From positions 1,881,849 to 1,945,848 of the forward strand of contig QANY01013727.1 of the NCBI GenBank assembly GCA_003255025.1: DNA of 64,000 bases. The letters run 5' to 3'. The translations under genes were made by a program, and so were the position numbers. Positions 21,726 through 33,879 of this stretch are shown here, in pieces. The notes below the pieces were generated by a model, which was not told the DNA's origin, ran no database searches, and saw only the letters and a program-made list of their open reading frames with translations. Position 1 is the stretch's first letter, and each line of letters opens with the position of its first letter. The stretch is from Datisca glomerata. Its lineage: Eukaryota > Streptophyta > Magnoliopsida > Cucurbitales > Datiscaceae.

Positions 21726-22122
21726 CATCCAAAAAAAGAACGAGTACCCGAGTGCATCTCGTTGAAGAAGAAGAAGAATGAGTCACGGTCTCGCTATACA
21801 ATCATGATCTCATTGAAGAAGAAGAAAAGAAGCATGCTAATTTTTCACCAGGCAAGAAACTTTGTTGAAGAATAAGAAAAAATAGCAAAGAAGTAAGATG
21901 AAGAGGAACCAAAAAATAGAGAAGTGAACAGACGAGACTTTTATTTGAAACCCAAATATTTGATTTGATAAATGTAAAAAATTGTGTGATTTGATAACTG
22001 TATTGGGAAGAGAGATAAAGATTGAATATGTGAGATTTTGTTGGTCAAAGATATATATTTCTTAATTATGAGAAATGAGTGTATATTTCTAAACGAAACT
22101 TTTATATTACCGCAAATAACCC

Positions 22123-22131
22123 TAAATAGTT
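22123..22131. repeat. 9-bp target-site duplication, right (TAAATAGTT)
   Basis: Second copy of the duplication flanking the MULE. Confidence 0.9.
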
Positions 22132-24224
22132 TTGGAACCCCCTCCATCATCTCCTTCTAAAATTTAGACTCTAAATACACGGCAATAACATATATTTTAC
22201 CTTTGAAGTCAAAGAATGGCAATTGATGAGAGGAAGAATCGCGAGAGAGAGGAGAGGAAGAATCGCAACCCAGTCTTTGAATCGACCTACAAGAATCGTG
22301 AAAATCAGATAACAAGAAGAGTCTGGCACGAATCGACAGAGAATGGAGCTCGAATCAAGCAAGAACGGAGAAATAACTTAGTGCGTTCGTGACAATAGGG
22401 ATTCTGAAGCTTCGGTATGAGGACTGTATTGCTGGAAGTTCGCTTAGACTAGACATCCCTTCTCCAAATTGTTTGAATTATTTTTTATTTGATTAATTTA
22501 GACTAATTTTTTTGCTTTCCTTTTGATTTTCTGCGAGATTATAAGCCTTGGAAGCCTTTATTCTTTTTATTCTACTCTTTATTTCTTTAGTTTTTGGCAG
22601 AGACCCATTTGTAGTTTAGTAAGAAAGTGCTATTCGTTTACAAAAAATGCGGTACTCTTCTATTGATGATCCATTTATAGTTTAGTTCTTCAATTCATGT
22701 AGAAACCGGCAAACATGAATCTACTTTGCAAATTGCTCTCAGAAAGACAATAGTTTTCTCTAATGTTTCTTATTCTAGGATCATTCGTTTCTCTAATTTT
22801 CTTGTCCTCTGTTTTTCCTTTTTGCTACAGGGATGAATCTCATTACTACGGAGTTACACTTACATCCATGGGGGAGTTCTGGAAAGGTGTGAAATTGGGT
22901 TTTAAATGTTAGATTTGTCAATGGGAGGTGGAAGTAACGACAAAGTGGACGGAGGAGGGATGTAGGGGGTTCTTAAACTATTTAAATGAAGTTTAACTAT
23001 TAACTAAACATATAAATTTGATTGTGCTTATTTTTATTGTTCTTATTGTTAATTAAAATCTGAACGTTATTTTTTTGGTTTTTGAAAAACTTAATAAATT
23101 TACAGTCAAATGGAGAATAGATTTGTTGGGTTCTTCAGTAGAAGAAGAGAGGGGATGAAATGGAAGAAGATGGGAGAAAAAAAGAAGCTCAAATTTCAAT
23201 TAGCGTAAATACGATATTTACAGATTAAGCAAGTTATTTAATTAGTTATTAACGTAAATTTCTTTACTTAAATAAGTGATTTATCCTGATGGAAACAATT
23301 TATTTACATAGCGTGAAGAATTTAAATTGAAAAACGAGATACTCTTTCTTCACGATCCACCCATTTTCTCATGGCCTCTGTCACCTTCACTGTCAAAGTT
23401 CTTTTCTTCTTATGTACCTCGCCAGATTTTGAATCCAAGACATGATCTTCTTGTCCAATGAGAAACCTCATTACGATCTAGCTGATGTAGTTGAGTGAGA
23501 CATCCCATGTCCACAGGAACAAAGGTGTCGGATTCAGAAACAATGACCGCCGAATCAGAAGAAGAGTTAAGGAATCCATGGCTGCTTCTTGAAGATTAGT
23601 GTAAGAGGTGGAGAAGATAGGAAGAAATTTTGGAGTTTTCAGTATCATTAGTGTATTTTAGGATCATTTTTGCAGCATTATAAATGTTGGACCATTTTTG
23701 GAGTGGGCGTTTATATTGGGGCATTAATTTATTAGTTATTCACTATCTTAAATAGTTGACCCATGTCTCCTTGAGAGTGGCTTTTGAACTTAGTCCCAAT
23801 TAGACAAATATGCCATGAAAAATAAAAGAAAGAATATCCAAAAAATTATAATTTGCGCATATAGTCAAATTTTATAGTGGCCTATAATTACAACTTAAAA
23901 AATATAGTAAATAGATGAAACTGCCCTCACTAATAAACAATGAAATTCACCTACTCGAACAAACCCTAATGCAAAAATAACAAAAAAATCAAGAGAGCTC
24001 TCGAGAAAGCGTAACTGGTGATGGCAAACTGCCAAACCCTAGCAACTATTTTCGTTTTGAATATGAGATTTTAAGTTGTAGTTTCTATTTTCTTTTTCAT
24101 GTATGAAATAGATTTTCATTTTCGTTTTCATACATGAGATAGATTTTCGTTTTCTGCCAAACACTAGCCAAGATGTATCATTTTTTTATCTACGTTTTCA
24201 TTCATGATATATCAAAAACGCAAA
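22132..24224. other. Intergenic DNA, no gene recognised
   Basis: Patches such as 22190-22430 and 23350-23600 are GC-richer and could be diverged exon or UTR fragments, but no frame keeps a recognisable domain. The remainder is AT-rich. Confidence 0.4.
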
Positions 24225-24960
24225 TCAAATCGTGTATAGATTTACATTTTCGACAACACACCGAACTACATACCTTTCACGTCGTTGTATGTTCTTATTT
24301 TTAAGAGATAGCTTTGAAGAAATGTTGGTTGACTCAAAAAGAAAGAGATAGCTTTGAAGCACAATTTTTAATTTGTGACTAACAAGTCTAACTGTGAAAG
24401 CTATGTAGTCCGGTGTGTTGTTAAGAGTTGCCAGTGGATTGTGCTTCAAAGCTATCAACCGTATAGCCTTTTTTAACTCACATTTTGAGTTGAAAAATGA
24501 CTTCTCCTGTCTATCAAATCCAAGAGGTAACTTATCCGTATCTACTTTATCCATAAATAACGGTTTAGAAGGATTATCATGAACAATAATTTATGATGAA
24601 GACCCAACTTCTAATGACGATAAACTATCATCACTAACAACGACATCAGATGTCATATAACTAATGCGTGAATTAACCATTAATGAATAATTTCTACCTC
24701 TCTCATTATTCATCAAAGTAAGATATCAAACAACGTCATAATGTACATTAATCTCTACAAAATTAGAAGATGATCCTCTAGATTCAATATTTACCATCAA
24801 ACACTAATCATTATATCTACTCCTAATGCACGTGATACTAAACTAAGTAAAAATTCGTGTGATGCATCATTACCAACCAGCAATGGCTTAATCTCGTAGT
24901 CAATGTAATTTCTTACATCATCTCACTTTCAGTCATTAAAAACAATAATGAGGATATTCA
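24225..24960 (-). pseudogene. MuDR-type transposase N-terminal fragment
   Basis: The best frame (24554-24225, minus) reads MDKVDTDKLPLGFDRQ, then FFNSKCELKKAIRLIALKHN, and ends with RERYVVRCVVENVN. This is the layout of the MuDR N-terminal domain (PF03108): F-x-S-K-x-E-L-x-x-A-I-x-x-x-A-L followed by RYVVRC-x-x-x-C. The last Cys context is lost (RCVVENVN). Upstream on the same strand (24555-24960) the text gives interrupted acidic and Ser-rich stretches such as MTSDVVVSDDSLSS, as expected before this domain. A duplicated GAGATAGCTTTGAAG (about 24306 and 24345) disturbs the middle. No catalytic domain follows, so it is a dead fragment. Confidence 0.65.
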
Positions 24961-24984
24961 TCATCCGACCTAAAAAAAGAATAA

Positions 24985-25440
24985 TAATAAATATGTAAAT
25001 GACATAAATAATACTATATAAAAATATATACTACACAATATATGACTATATACTATAAAACATGAGATGATAGAATCTGTTGAACACAATTCAACAATAA
25101 AGGCAGTATGACATTAACACAGTATGTAAAATATATACCACATGGTATAGATTACAAAATTATAGACCAAAACTGCATAACACAGTATGTAAATATATAC
25201 TATAGCGTATAGGTCTGTATACTATGTAACAAATGTTATAGAATATTGTTTAAGACGGTATGTATTCTATATCATTTATTCATGTCTATATACTATATTA
25301 CATAGATTCTAAAAAAATGCATAACATAATATATTATTATATATCATAGAGTATATATTTATAAACTACGTAACATATATGAAACGAACACTGCAATAGA
25401 ATGATTTAGCAAAACAATATTTAGAACAATGTGCTGGTAT
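24985..25440. repeat. AT-rich imperfect repeats (TATATACTATA type)
   Basis: Degenerate short repeats include ACACAGTATGTAAAATATATAC, GTATAGATTAC, CTATATACTATA and related words in both orientations. No gene was found. Confidence 0.5.
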
Positions 25441-25769
25441 ACTCCATAAAAAACAGAGAAGTCGCCTAATGTATTAAGAATCAACAACGAAAAATAATTG
25501 AAAATATACATGCAACTTCAAAAACCTTAAAATCTATAAACAATGCAATGAGAAAATAAGAACATTGACAGAAAATCTAAAAACCGTATGAAACTAATAC
25601 AAAAAATATGAAGGACGAAAACTGTTACAGAGAAAATGATGAAGATAGATTCACCAAAATCAATTGTTGATCAATTCTAAATAAAAACCTACAAAGAAAG
25701 AAGATAAAATCGCCAACTGAGGAGTAAAATTGCTCATCTCTGCAGTGTTGAAGTGGTGATGTAAACTCT

Positions 25770-26645
25770 ATTTGTTTATTTATAGATCCTTGGGTGCAGA
25801 ATTGATCCTTGTTTCAATAGTTTGGCTGAGATATAGTTGTTCAGACATGTTTATCTCTATCTACTTCCCTTTCTACATTTATTGAGGATGAGCAGTGGGT
25901 TTGGCCAAATTCAAGCTTGGAGACTGTATTTTCCTCAAGACATGTTACTGTTCCTATTTTGCATGATGTAGATAAATGGCTTTAGGGCAGTGGTTGTTTT
26001 TCTACAGATCATACTTATAGTGAGCTTGTCGGTGTTACTTTAGAAGTTGCTTGGTATAAAGATGTTTGATTCTTAAGGCATATCCCTAAGTGTTCATTTA
26101 TCCTTTGGTTAGCTCTTCTTAATAAGATAAATACCAAAGATAGAGTTTCACAATGAGATCGTGATATATCTTAAGATTGTATTTTTTACATGCATGGATC
26201 GGAATCACTCTCTCACCTCTTTCTGAATTGTGATTATGAAGCTCATAGTCTTGGTCCTATTATGAGGAAATGTAAGAGAGATATTGTAAATTTTAATTGG
26301 TCTTCTCTTATTCTCTGGCTTGGTTCCTTAGGTAGTAGCAAGTCTATTGAAAATTTATGTCCTAGACTTATTTTTCTTACTTTGTCCACTGTCTTTGGCT
26401 CCAAAGAAATTGAGAATGTTTACAGGGGAATTTATGAATTCTCGTTTGTTGTCTAGGAAGATATGCCTTATGGTTAAGGAAATGCTTATCTTTATTGAAA
26501 AGATTAGAGGTTCAAATTCTAATGATTTCATAGCTAGCCTATGTTTTTAAATTTATTTGGTTCCTTTGTGTTTGTAGTAGGGTATGCCCCTTGTACTAGT
26601 GTAATACTTTTGGTTCAATACAAATTTTTTTTCCTTTGACAAAAA
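25770..26645 (+). mobile_element. 5'-truncated LINE (L1-type) 3' end with zf-RVT domain remnant
   Basis: The translation, with stops and shifts, gives FIEDEQWVWPNSSLE near 25880, FSTDHTYSELVGVTLEVAWY near 26000, HIPKCSFILWLALLNKINTK near 26080, and SLSHLFLNCDYEAHS near 26205. This is the reverse-transcriptase zinc-binding region (PF13966) at the C terminus of plant LINE ORF2: FSTxxAY, HIPKCSFILWLAxxNKxxTKDR, and HLFxxC. It ends with the usual LINE 3' text CCTTGTACTAGTGTAATAC, TTTTGGTTCAATACAAA and T-runs, with no long A tail. ORF1, the endonuclease and the RT core are missing because of 5' truncation. Confidence 0.8.
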
Positions 26646-28670
26646 AATCACCAAATTCGGCCAAAGAGGAACCAAAACCAATTCCTATAAAAGTGCTAAA
26701 AAATTACCAAGTATATAACCATAATCAATCCAGAAAATAACATGTTATTGATGTTACAGATTTCTCATAAATATGGAATGGAGATGAATATTAAATACTG
26801 AAAACGATATAGCTCAAATCTGTAACAATGACGCCGCCGGAGTCGTGGAAGAAAAGAAGGTGCGACACTTTGAGGTGTTGCGGAAGAAAAATTAAAAAAT
26901 AATAAAACCTAAAAGTAAAAGTTAATTATAAAAAGAGCATGTGTAAATTAAATCCTAACTAACTAAAATATCAATCACAGAATCCTACCGAATCTACAAA
27001 AGTAACAATTAAGGAACATGATACAAAATTTAAACTTAAACTAACTTAATTCGTTAACTTTCTCTTTGAACTTTCAGTGTGTTGTTGTTGGATGAATAAT
27101 ATAGTTGAGCCCACAGAATGTAGTCTAGTGTTTGAGTTACTTTTCTAGTAATGATCACAAATAGATTATTTTTAAAAAACATAAAATTAGTCACATGTAT
27201 AACAAATAAAAAATAACTATTGCATGCATCTCAAAGTAAAAAAAATTCGCGCGTGCAAAATAATGTGAAAAATTGCCACCAGCAGTCACTGTTTATATAA
27301 TATATATAGTATGTTAAATATAACTTGAATATATTTTCAATATACGTTGATATATTATATGAACTTTTTAAACCTTATGCTTAATTTTATTCAGATGTGG
27401 GAACTTGTTTTGTGATGTCAGATTTTTTTTAATTTCATCATTGACTATTTTTTATTTTTTTAAAATAATACTCTTAATGGTCTCGTTACTTTTCTGTAAA
27501 TAGTGTGATGGCATGGCAAAGTGACTCACATAACTAACTATTTTCGCACTCAAAAATTCTTTTTACTAAAACTACTATGTTCTATAAAATACTTACATCC
27601 TGCATTTTATACGCTCTACCAACAGTCTTTCATACACTTTACAGTGTTTATACATCTTCCGAGATCATTTCCATTACATTTAGGTATCTTAGGCAAAAGT
27701 TAAGACGAGATACAGTTTTTTCTACTCTCTAGTTTTTCCCTCTATACCTATTTATAAAATTTATTAAAATTTATAGTAAGAAAGTTAACAGTTTGTGTGT
27801 AAGGAGAATTTTTATTTATATCTAAATCTCAACACATGTACTGAAAACTTGAGCTATATAACCTCACTAAAGTTCTTCGTGTCAAATAGAAGGCTATTTT
27901 CAAGTATAAAGTCATCTTCAAACAAGAACCATGATTTCTTCACCCGTTTAATAGCTTATGTTCACTACTTCTTTCGGGCACTTATCCTTCTTCGTTTCTT
28001 CACTAGGGAAAGTCTATAAAAAGTTAAAGTAACTCGTGTGGAGTTTCGGACAAAAAAGTGACAGTTTAAACAAAATTAGGTCACTTGAATCTTTTGTGAT
28101 GACTCAAGTGATAATTTGAGAAGTGCATGGTTTAAAGTGTCAGATGATGATAGTTTGAGGGTGAAAACATATATCGACAATGTAATGAAAGTGGTAAATA
28201 TGATGTGTAAGATGAAAATGAGATTATGTATATCGACAATGATAATGAAAGAGTAGAATATAGAGAAAGGAGAATTCATGTATCTATGAAAAAATTGTTT
28301 CATTTTTACACTAACAAAGATTAGTAACTAAACACATAAATTAATGAGTATACATAAGGAACTCCCCATCATATTTCGTTCCGTTCAATTAAATTGAATC
28401 AAACACCATTTTACAGTTGAAAGGCTATTGATCAACCTAACTACCAATTTATACCTATTCTAACATACTAATTAAATTCAAAATAATTAATATATGTTCC
28501 TTATTTCATTAAGGAAAGCCATACATAAAGGAAAGAAAAATTTGAACTTCAAACTTTCGAGGATTGTGATGACACCTGCATTGAAATAAATTAGCAAATT
28601 CCTAATCAAGAAGTTAATATCACATGGAACTATAAATTATCAAGGGGATTGCAATAAACACAAATCCTTA
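26646..28670. other. AT-rich intergenic DNA
   Basis: No gene was recognised. A GC-richer spot, ACGCCGCCGGAGTCGTGGAAG (26830-26850), could be a diverged gene fragment but has no supported frame. Confidence 0.4.
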
Positions 28671-28675
28671 TAGGC

Positions 28676-29292
28676 CCTATTGGTTTGAATTTTCTAATAC
28701 GATTGTGGTCATTGATTTGAATGTACGATAATTGAATTGACGGAAAAATATAATTGATATGTTTAACATGTATGATTGTTATTTTAATATATGTGTAATT
28801 TTATGAAGAATATGTGAAAATAATTTGAAGTTGTTTAAGTGCCCTATAGTTATGCACAAATATATTTTGACGTGGAACTTTACAAACTGATTTTAATAAT
28901 GTTTAATTAATATTTAATAAAATATAATTATGCTAAAGAAGTTTAATAAAAATCAATAATGTTGGACTAAAATATAATAACAATAATACCCATAAAATTA
29001 TAAATAATATTTCATTAATATTTATAATAATAATACACAAAAAGTGGAATGACACTTGGATTGTCTCATTTTTTGTATTGCCTCACCATTAGATTGTTAA
29101 GGTAAATCTCGATTACCTTACTTTTTGGAAGTAATCAAATTGCCCTTATTATGAGATAACATATGATCATGATTTTCTTAAGTAATACGAATTTCTGCCC
29201 AATTGGAATTCCTGAACAATTAACTAAAAATAAATGTGTTAATTTAATACTTTAAGATTTTCTACATGAGAATAATTCAAACCAAACGGGTA
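28676..29292. mobile_element. MITE-like element with TTGGTTTGAATT inverted ends
   Basis: The left end, CCCTATTGGTTTGAATTTTC, matches the reverse complement of the right end, CCCGTTTGGTTTGAATTATT, over about 20 bp with few mismatches. The interior is AT-rich, about 0.6 kb, with no coding capacity. The ends resemble the GGCC(T)TGTTTGGTT ends of PIF/Harbinger-type or hAT-type MITEs. The exact target duplication could not be fixed. Confidence 0.6.
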
Positions 29293-30480
29293 ATATTTTT
29301 TTAAAATGGGGTATCAATTGCAAAAAGATCTCTTCTGCTAAGGATCAGTTAGTTTAATCGTGATCATCTGTTCTAGAATAGACAACCATGATCACCTAGA
29401 TGCTTTCATCAAAATGAAAAGATAAGTTTTTATTTTTTTTATTTTTTTTAAAATCACAATTATTATTCGTTTCTCTAATAGACAACTCAAATGTAACATG
29501 AGAGAATCTTTCTGAATCTTTATCACATATTTATTCTTCAGCCACCTTTTCTCAACAAGAAAATTTCTCTTACTCACACCATATTATATGAAAGTTCTAG
29601 TATTAATTGCAAGAATATTCATTTTCAAATATAATAATTTATTCTTTCTCGAATTCTACGTACTCTCTCTTAGGTGACAAAATACGTGTTACCACGAAAA
29701 ACCAGAGTTTTATGCCATATAAACAAGGTGGACAATAGTTTATTTAGCGCATTAATGAAAGATTGTGAAGCACAATGATGCCATGATAAAAGTTGAAGAA
29801 ATTTCTTACAACTACTTGCAATTTGATCCTTCAAAGTCAAAATTGACAGCTTTTTTCAACAAAATGAAGACGAACATGGACTGTGGTCCCAATTATCTAT
29901 GATGACCTTCCTCAAAACAGTCATTGCGCACCAGAAAAGGTAGGAAATAAGTGCTTCTCTGATACTCTGAACATCAATTTAGCTGAAAATGTGAATCTAT
30001 ATTTGGATAGCTAGTTGCTATACGTAGGTCATGGAACGTGGCTTGACTCCGACGTTTGAACTCAAACTCTCCGTAGAGTTTCACTTAATGACAGGTCTAT
30101 TTCAAAATCTGAAAGATTTAAATGAATTTATTTATGAATTAGATAAAAAATCAAATAATTCAAGAATCAGAATCTGAAATAAGATTAAGAGAAATTTATA
30201 GATGTAGACAAGTTTAAAGATAGTGTTTTAATAAACTCAAGTTTTTCTAGAGTTTTAGATAAATAACAAGTTACTATAATTATCAATAAGTATTGACCAA
30301 AATATCCTTAATCTATTCAAGTTATGTTTTAAATTAAGAGTAATTTAAAATTAGTCAATAAATATAAGAATATAGTCAATAGATTTAAAACATATGTACA
30401 ATTAATTCCAACAATGATCTAAATAAGGATAAGAATATATAGTCAACCAAATAAAATTTCTCTCTTTTTATTTCAAAAAA
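29293..30480. other. Intergenic DNA, nothing recognised
   Basis: AT-rich, with no supported gene or repeat apart from poly-T/A runs. Confidence 0.5.
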
Positions 30481-30483
30481 TTT

Positions 30484-30830
30484 CAGACTAGATATAAATA
30501 TCAGTAATTAGGCACATATCTCATTCCTTAAAAATAGAAAGATAATTAATGCTGGAAAACTAAAAACCATCGAATTTTGAATTTTTTTTTAGAAATTTTT
30601 GGACTAGATATAATATCAGTGATTGACTACATATCTCATTCCTTAAAAATAGAAAGATAATTAATGCCAAAAACCCAAAAAATGAATTTTGAATTTTTTT
30701 AAAAAAATTCGGGCTAAATATAATATCATTGATTGACTACATACCTCATTCCTTAAAAATAGAATGATAATTATGCTGAAATCCAAAAAATGAATTTTAA
30801 TTTTTAATTTTTTTAGGAATTTCAATTGCG
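30484..30830. repeat. Three tandem copies of an about 118-bp unit
   Basis: Each unit begins near GACTAGATATAAATATCAGT/GACTAGATATAATATCAGT/GGCTAAATATAATATCATT (about 30486, 30601 and 30714). Each contains ACATATCTCATTCCTTAAAA and ATAGAAAGATAATTAATGC and ends with AATTTTGAATTTTTT. A weaker partial copy is at about 31045-31085. Confidence 0.85.
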
Positions 30831-31179
30831 CTATTTCATCACTGTAGGAATTGGGTTTAAGCTTGCCCCTTCTCATCAATGGACTCCTGACGTATACAAA
30901 GAAGTGCGGTTCGTTCGATAAATTCCTACCTCTCTCTAGCTATCTCTTATACCTGAGATGTTTGGATTTTTCAAAACTTCGTTGACATGCAAAAGAGAGA
31001 TACTATCCCCACTCGGAAGAAAACCGCTAAAGCACTTTAACATACATGATTGACTATATAATATTAGTGATTGGCTATATACCTTTGGTTTTTCTAGAAA
31101 ATAGCGTATAGAAGATAACGATCTAGTGAAGTAAAAATCGACTATTTTTTTCATTAACAGAATATTGATTTCCCATAAT

Positions 31180-31760
31180 TAAAAGATATGATGATTCTAT
31201 AAAGCCCCTTAACTGAATTTTAGGACATCATTAAATTCTTAAATAAATAATATTATAATGAAACAAAAATTACCAATAAAATCAAACCAAAAATCTGTAA
31301 AATCAAGAATATAATTGTCTATTCATGTTTTATTATTAAATGATTGATAATGTGACATCAAAAGTTGTCTATTATTTTAAATAACAAAAACACCGCTCCT
31401 TTTAAGTTAAGGTTTGGAAGTTGATTATTTAGTGTAATTACTTTAAGATTAATGTGTTTATTAACTGTTATGAATCAAAATAAGAAATCATAATATTTGG
31501 AATAAGAATGATTATTTTTGAGGCCATATTGAGTTTTTATATGGTACATTTATTTGCATTTGAAAATGGATGAAATTTATAGTTAGATTAGCATGTTTTA
31601 TTAACTTTCAGGAATCAAATCAGTAATAAGATTATTCAAAATAAGAATTATTGTTTATGTTTACTAATCAAGGAATTAAAATGCCCTTTCAAGAAGAATT
31701 AGTATGATTAATTTCTATCCTATAAGGTTTTATGGGCATATTAGACTTTTTATAGTCCAT
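31180..31760. other. AT-rich intergenic DNA
   Basis: No gene. Imperfect internal similarity (AATAAGAATTATT, AATGTGTTTATTAACTGTTAT and the like) hints at older duplications. Confidence 0.35.
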
Positions 31761-31764
31761 TTAT

Positions 31765-32165
31765 AATGAATCAGACATGTGGAGTCCCAATATTAGCTAT
31801 TTGTTAGGAATCTCCAACCAAGCAATCAATCTAATCAACTTTTATCAAAGTTATGAGACTCACTTGAAAACGAATTCAAAAGTCATATAAACAATCGAAA
31901 ATGACCATTTGGAATTGGATTCAGTGAATCTCTTTGTAGAAAAATCAAGTAAATGTGTAAATAGTTAATTTCAAATGAATCAGAAATATGAAATCTCAAT
32001 ACTCGCTATTTACTAGAAATGTCAAACCAAACAATAAATAGAATTAACTTAGTCAAAGTTATGAGACCCAATTAGAATCGAATTTTTAAATCATAATAAT
32101 TAATTGAAAATGACAATTTAGAATCAAATTTCAAGAATTCTATTTTTACGAGAATAAAGTAAATC
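31765..32165. repeat. Diverged tandem duplication of about 200 bp
   Basis: The first unit starts near 31767 and the second near 31974. Matching blocks include AATGAATCAGA, AGCTATTTGTTAGGAAT/CGCTATTTACTAGAAAT, CAAAGTTATGAGAC and GAAAATGACCATTTGGAAT/GAAAATGACAATTTAGAAT. Identity is about three quarters, so the duplication is old. Confidence 0.8.
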
Positions 32166-32869
32166 TATCATTGTTAGAAAGAGTTTCTCATCAAACTAAA
32201 AGTGATGTTTGGCCCGCCTAAAAAATTGCCTCATAAATTTTAACAAAAATGAAATCGAAATCAAAATCAAAATGAGAATTGATGAATTCCAACATTTTTT
32301 TAGCTTTTAGAATGAATCAAATCAAGTTTTTGACAAATTACTGATTAATTAAAGATTGACTAAAACAGCTGACGAATTTTATTATTCAATAATTCAAATA
32401 AAAATAACAAAAAGTTGTTGCTTTTAACATACATGTAAGACTTCATTAATTTCATTTCATTATTTTTCTTAATTTCTAATTTGCTTCGTAGCGGAATTAT
32501 TATGGAAGGATGATTTAACAAAATCAGGTAGGTGAAAACATTTTTAAATTTGTGTTGTTTTAAGACTGAAAGAATAGTTATGGTGAGGTGGACTTTCTCC
32601 TAATCTTGTGGATTCAAACCACATATCTCTAATTTTAGTATTTACTTTCTACCACCACAAGCTGTCCAAGACCCTACTATACCCCTCTTTTTCATCCCTA
32701 CATCAAAGACTACTTTCCATTGTGCAATATGTGTATGTTTTTGTTGCAATAATCTCAATTTGAAAGGCATGCATCATCATGCACTGTGTACATAAGAGTT
32801 GTTGGCCTCAACGATGACTCACCGCGAAGCGCAATTCTTACGACGTATCGGGAGTGCCTCCCTCATGGA

Positions 32870-33040
32870 TGCACCGTTAGGGTGCCGCCTCTGAGATAAC
32901 ATCCATGGGTGCCGCCCCTGAGGTAGCACGTCCCTGAGGTAGCACTCATAGGTGTCGCCCCTGAGGTACACATGGGGCGCCGTCCCTATGGTAGTACCAT
33001 GGGGTGCCGCCCCATGGGTGTACCATGGAGGTGCATGGAT
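32870..33040. repeat. GTGCCGCCCCTGAGG minisatellite in the LTR
   Basis: About six imperfect 20-27-bp units read GGGTGCCGCC(C/T)CTGAGGTAGCA with variants ending in ACCAT. A reduced version (GGTGCCGCCCTGAG) is seen in the 3' LTR fragment near 44150. Confidence 0.8.
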
Positions 33041-33590
33041 CACCTTCGTAATACAACTCGAAAACAACAATAACACACTTCAGACAAGACATATTACTAT
33101 GTTATTACAACGTGTCACTCCACTAAGTCAAATGACAAAGACTTGAGTGACGTATGATTGTCTTGGAACGCTTGAGAGGCTGTGGACTGGTAAGATTAGA
33201 GGTGGGGTTACGTCGTATTGGAAATGACATACCTCTTCCAATATGACAACTTTGAACATTAAGGGTGTGCTACCCTCCTACCTTGAGGAGGGGTTTAGTC
33301 TTAAGAGATAAGTTTGAGAGGCGTTTTTGGGTGGATACCACTCTTGAGCCCCATTAAGGGTATGCTACCCTCCCACCATTAAGGGTATGCTACCCTTCCA
33401 TCTTGAGCTAGGCGTATTCCCTTTAGATCATGGTCACTCCACGAGACCCACGTGGCGTCCTCCGACTGGCACACGTGAGATCCTCCTCTTGTCCACCTCA
33501 ACGTGATGAATTAACTGAGGTGGCACGTCTGGATAGGTGAGCTTGTAACTAATCAAGGGATTACTTAAAATGGTCCCATCGTTTTGTCAT

Positions 33591-33600
33591 CTATAAAAGG
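33591..33600 (+). promoter_or_regulatory. TATA box of the gypsy LTR promoter
   Basis: CTATAAAAGG lies about 240 bp before the LTR end and is followed by a CT-rich stretch and an AGAGAGAGAG leader. This is a standard U3/R arrangement. Confidence 0.75.
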
Positions 33601-33831
33601 AGGGCCTCTCCTTCATTTTGGGAGGAGAAGAATCTTAGAAGAGAGAGAGAGTCCCATTTTTTTCCCTTCCTTAGAAAGAGAGCACCATTTTCCTTTGGGA
33701 GCATTTGTCACCACCTTTGAGTGTTTGGAGTGTTCCCCCTTTACCTCCTGACGTCATCACCGGAATTACTCCCATTATTTTCTAAGGATTAGACCACTCT
33801 TGCACTCACCCACGTCATCCTTGCATCTACA

Positions 33832-33855
33832 TTTGGTGACTCCACTGAGGAGTGC
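33832..33855 (+). other. Primer-binding site region of the gypsy element
   Basis: TTTGGTGACTCCACTGAGG follows the CA end of the LTR at once. TTTGG(T/C)GACTCC(A/G)CTGGGG-type sequences are usual at this place in some plant gypsy groups. Which tRNA it pairs with was not determined. Confidence 0.65.
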
Positions 33856-33879
33856 TTATCACTCTAGCAAAGAACGACC

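Larger units (their letters stand above)
19977..22122. mobile_element. Mutator-like foldback element, 2146 bp, with long terminal inverted repeats
   Basis: The element begins GGGTTATTGGTAATAATATA. Its right end, read on the other strand, begins GGGTTATTTGCGGTAATATA, and a perfect 9-bp duplication TAAATAGTT flanks it. The two arms match over at least 320 bp, interrupted by small gaps (shared blocks AAGAAATATAT, AATACA(A/G)TTATCAAAT, CACAATTTTTTACA, TTTCAAATAAAAGT, TTCCTCTTCATCTT). The similarity resumes inside as inverted arrays of a TACTTGAA/TTCAAGTA palindrome. The GGGTTATTTGC end is typical of plant MULEs. The middle (about 20940-21180) has a short minus-strand coding remnant and no complete transposase, so the element is non-autonomous. 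Confidence 0.9.
32800..33831 (+). mobile_element. 5' LTR of a Ty3/gypsy element (about 1.03 kb)
   Basis: The LTR starts TGTTGGCCTC. Its first about 130 bp match 44038-44170 (shared blocks GACTCACC(G/A)CGAAGC, ATTCTTACG, GTGTATCGG(A)AGTGCCTCCC, ATGGA(T/C)GCACC). It ends at CATCTACA, directly before a primer-binding-type sequence. It contains a GC-rich 25-bp repeat block (32870-33040), three copies of CATTAAGGGT(A/G)TGCTACCC (about 33258, 33353 and 33379) and a TATA box at 33591. The start of the transcript would lie near 33620. Confidence 0.8.

Noticed and set aside
32819..33146. Frames of 85 and 64 codons at the start of the gypsy LTR
   Set aside because: They run through the GC-rich LTR minisatellite; no gene is expected there.
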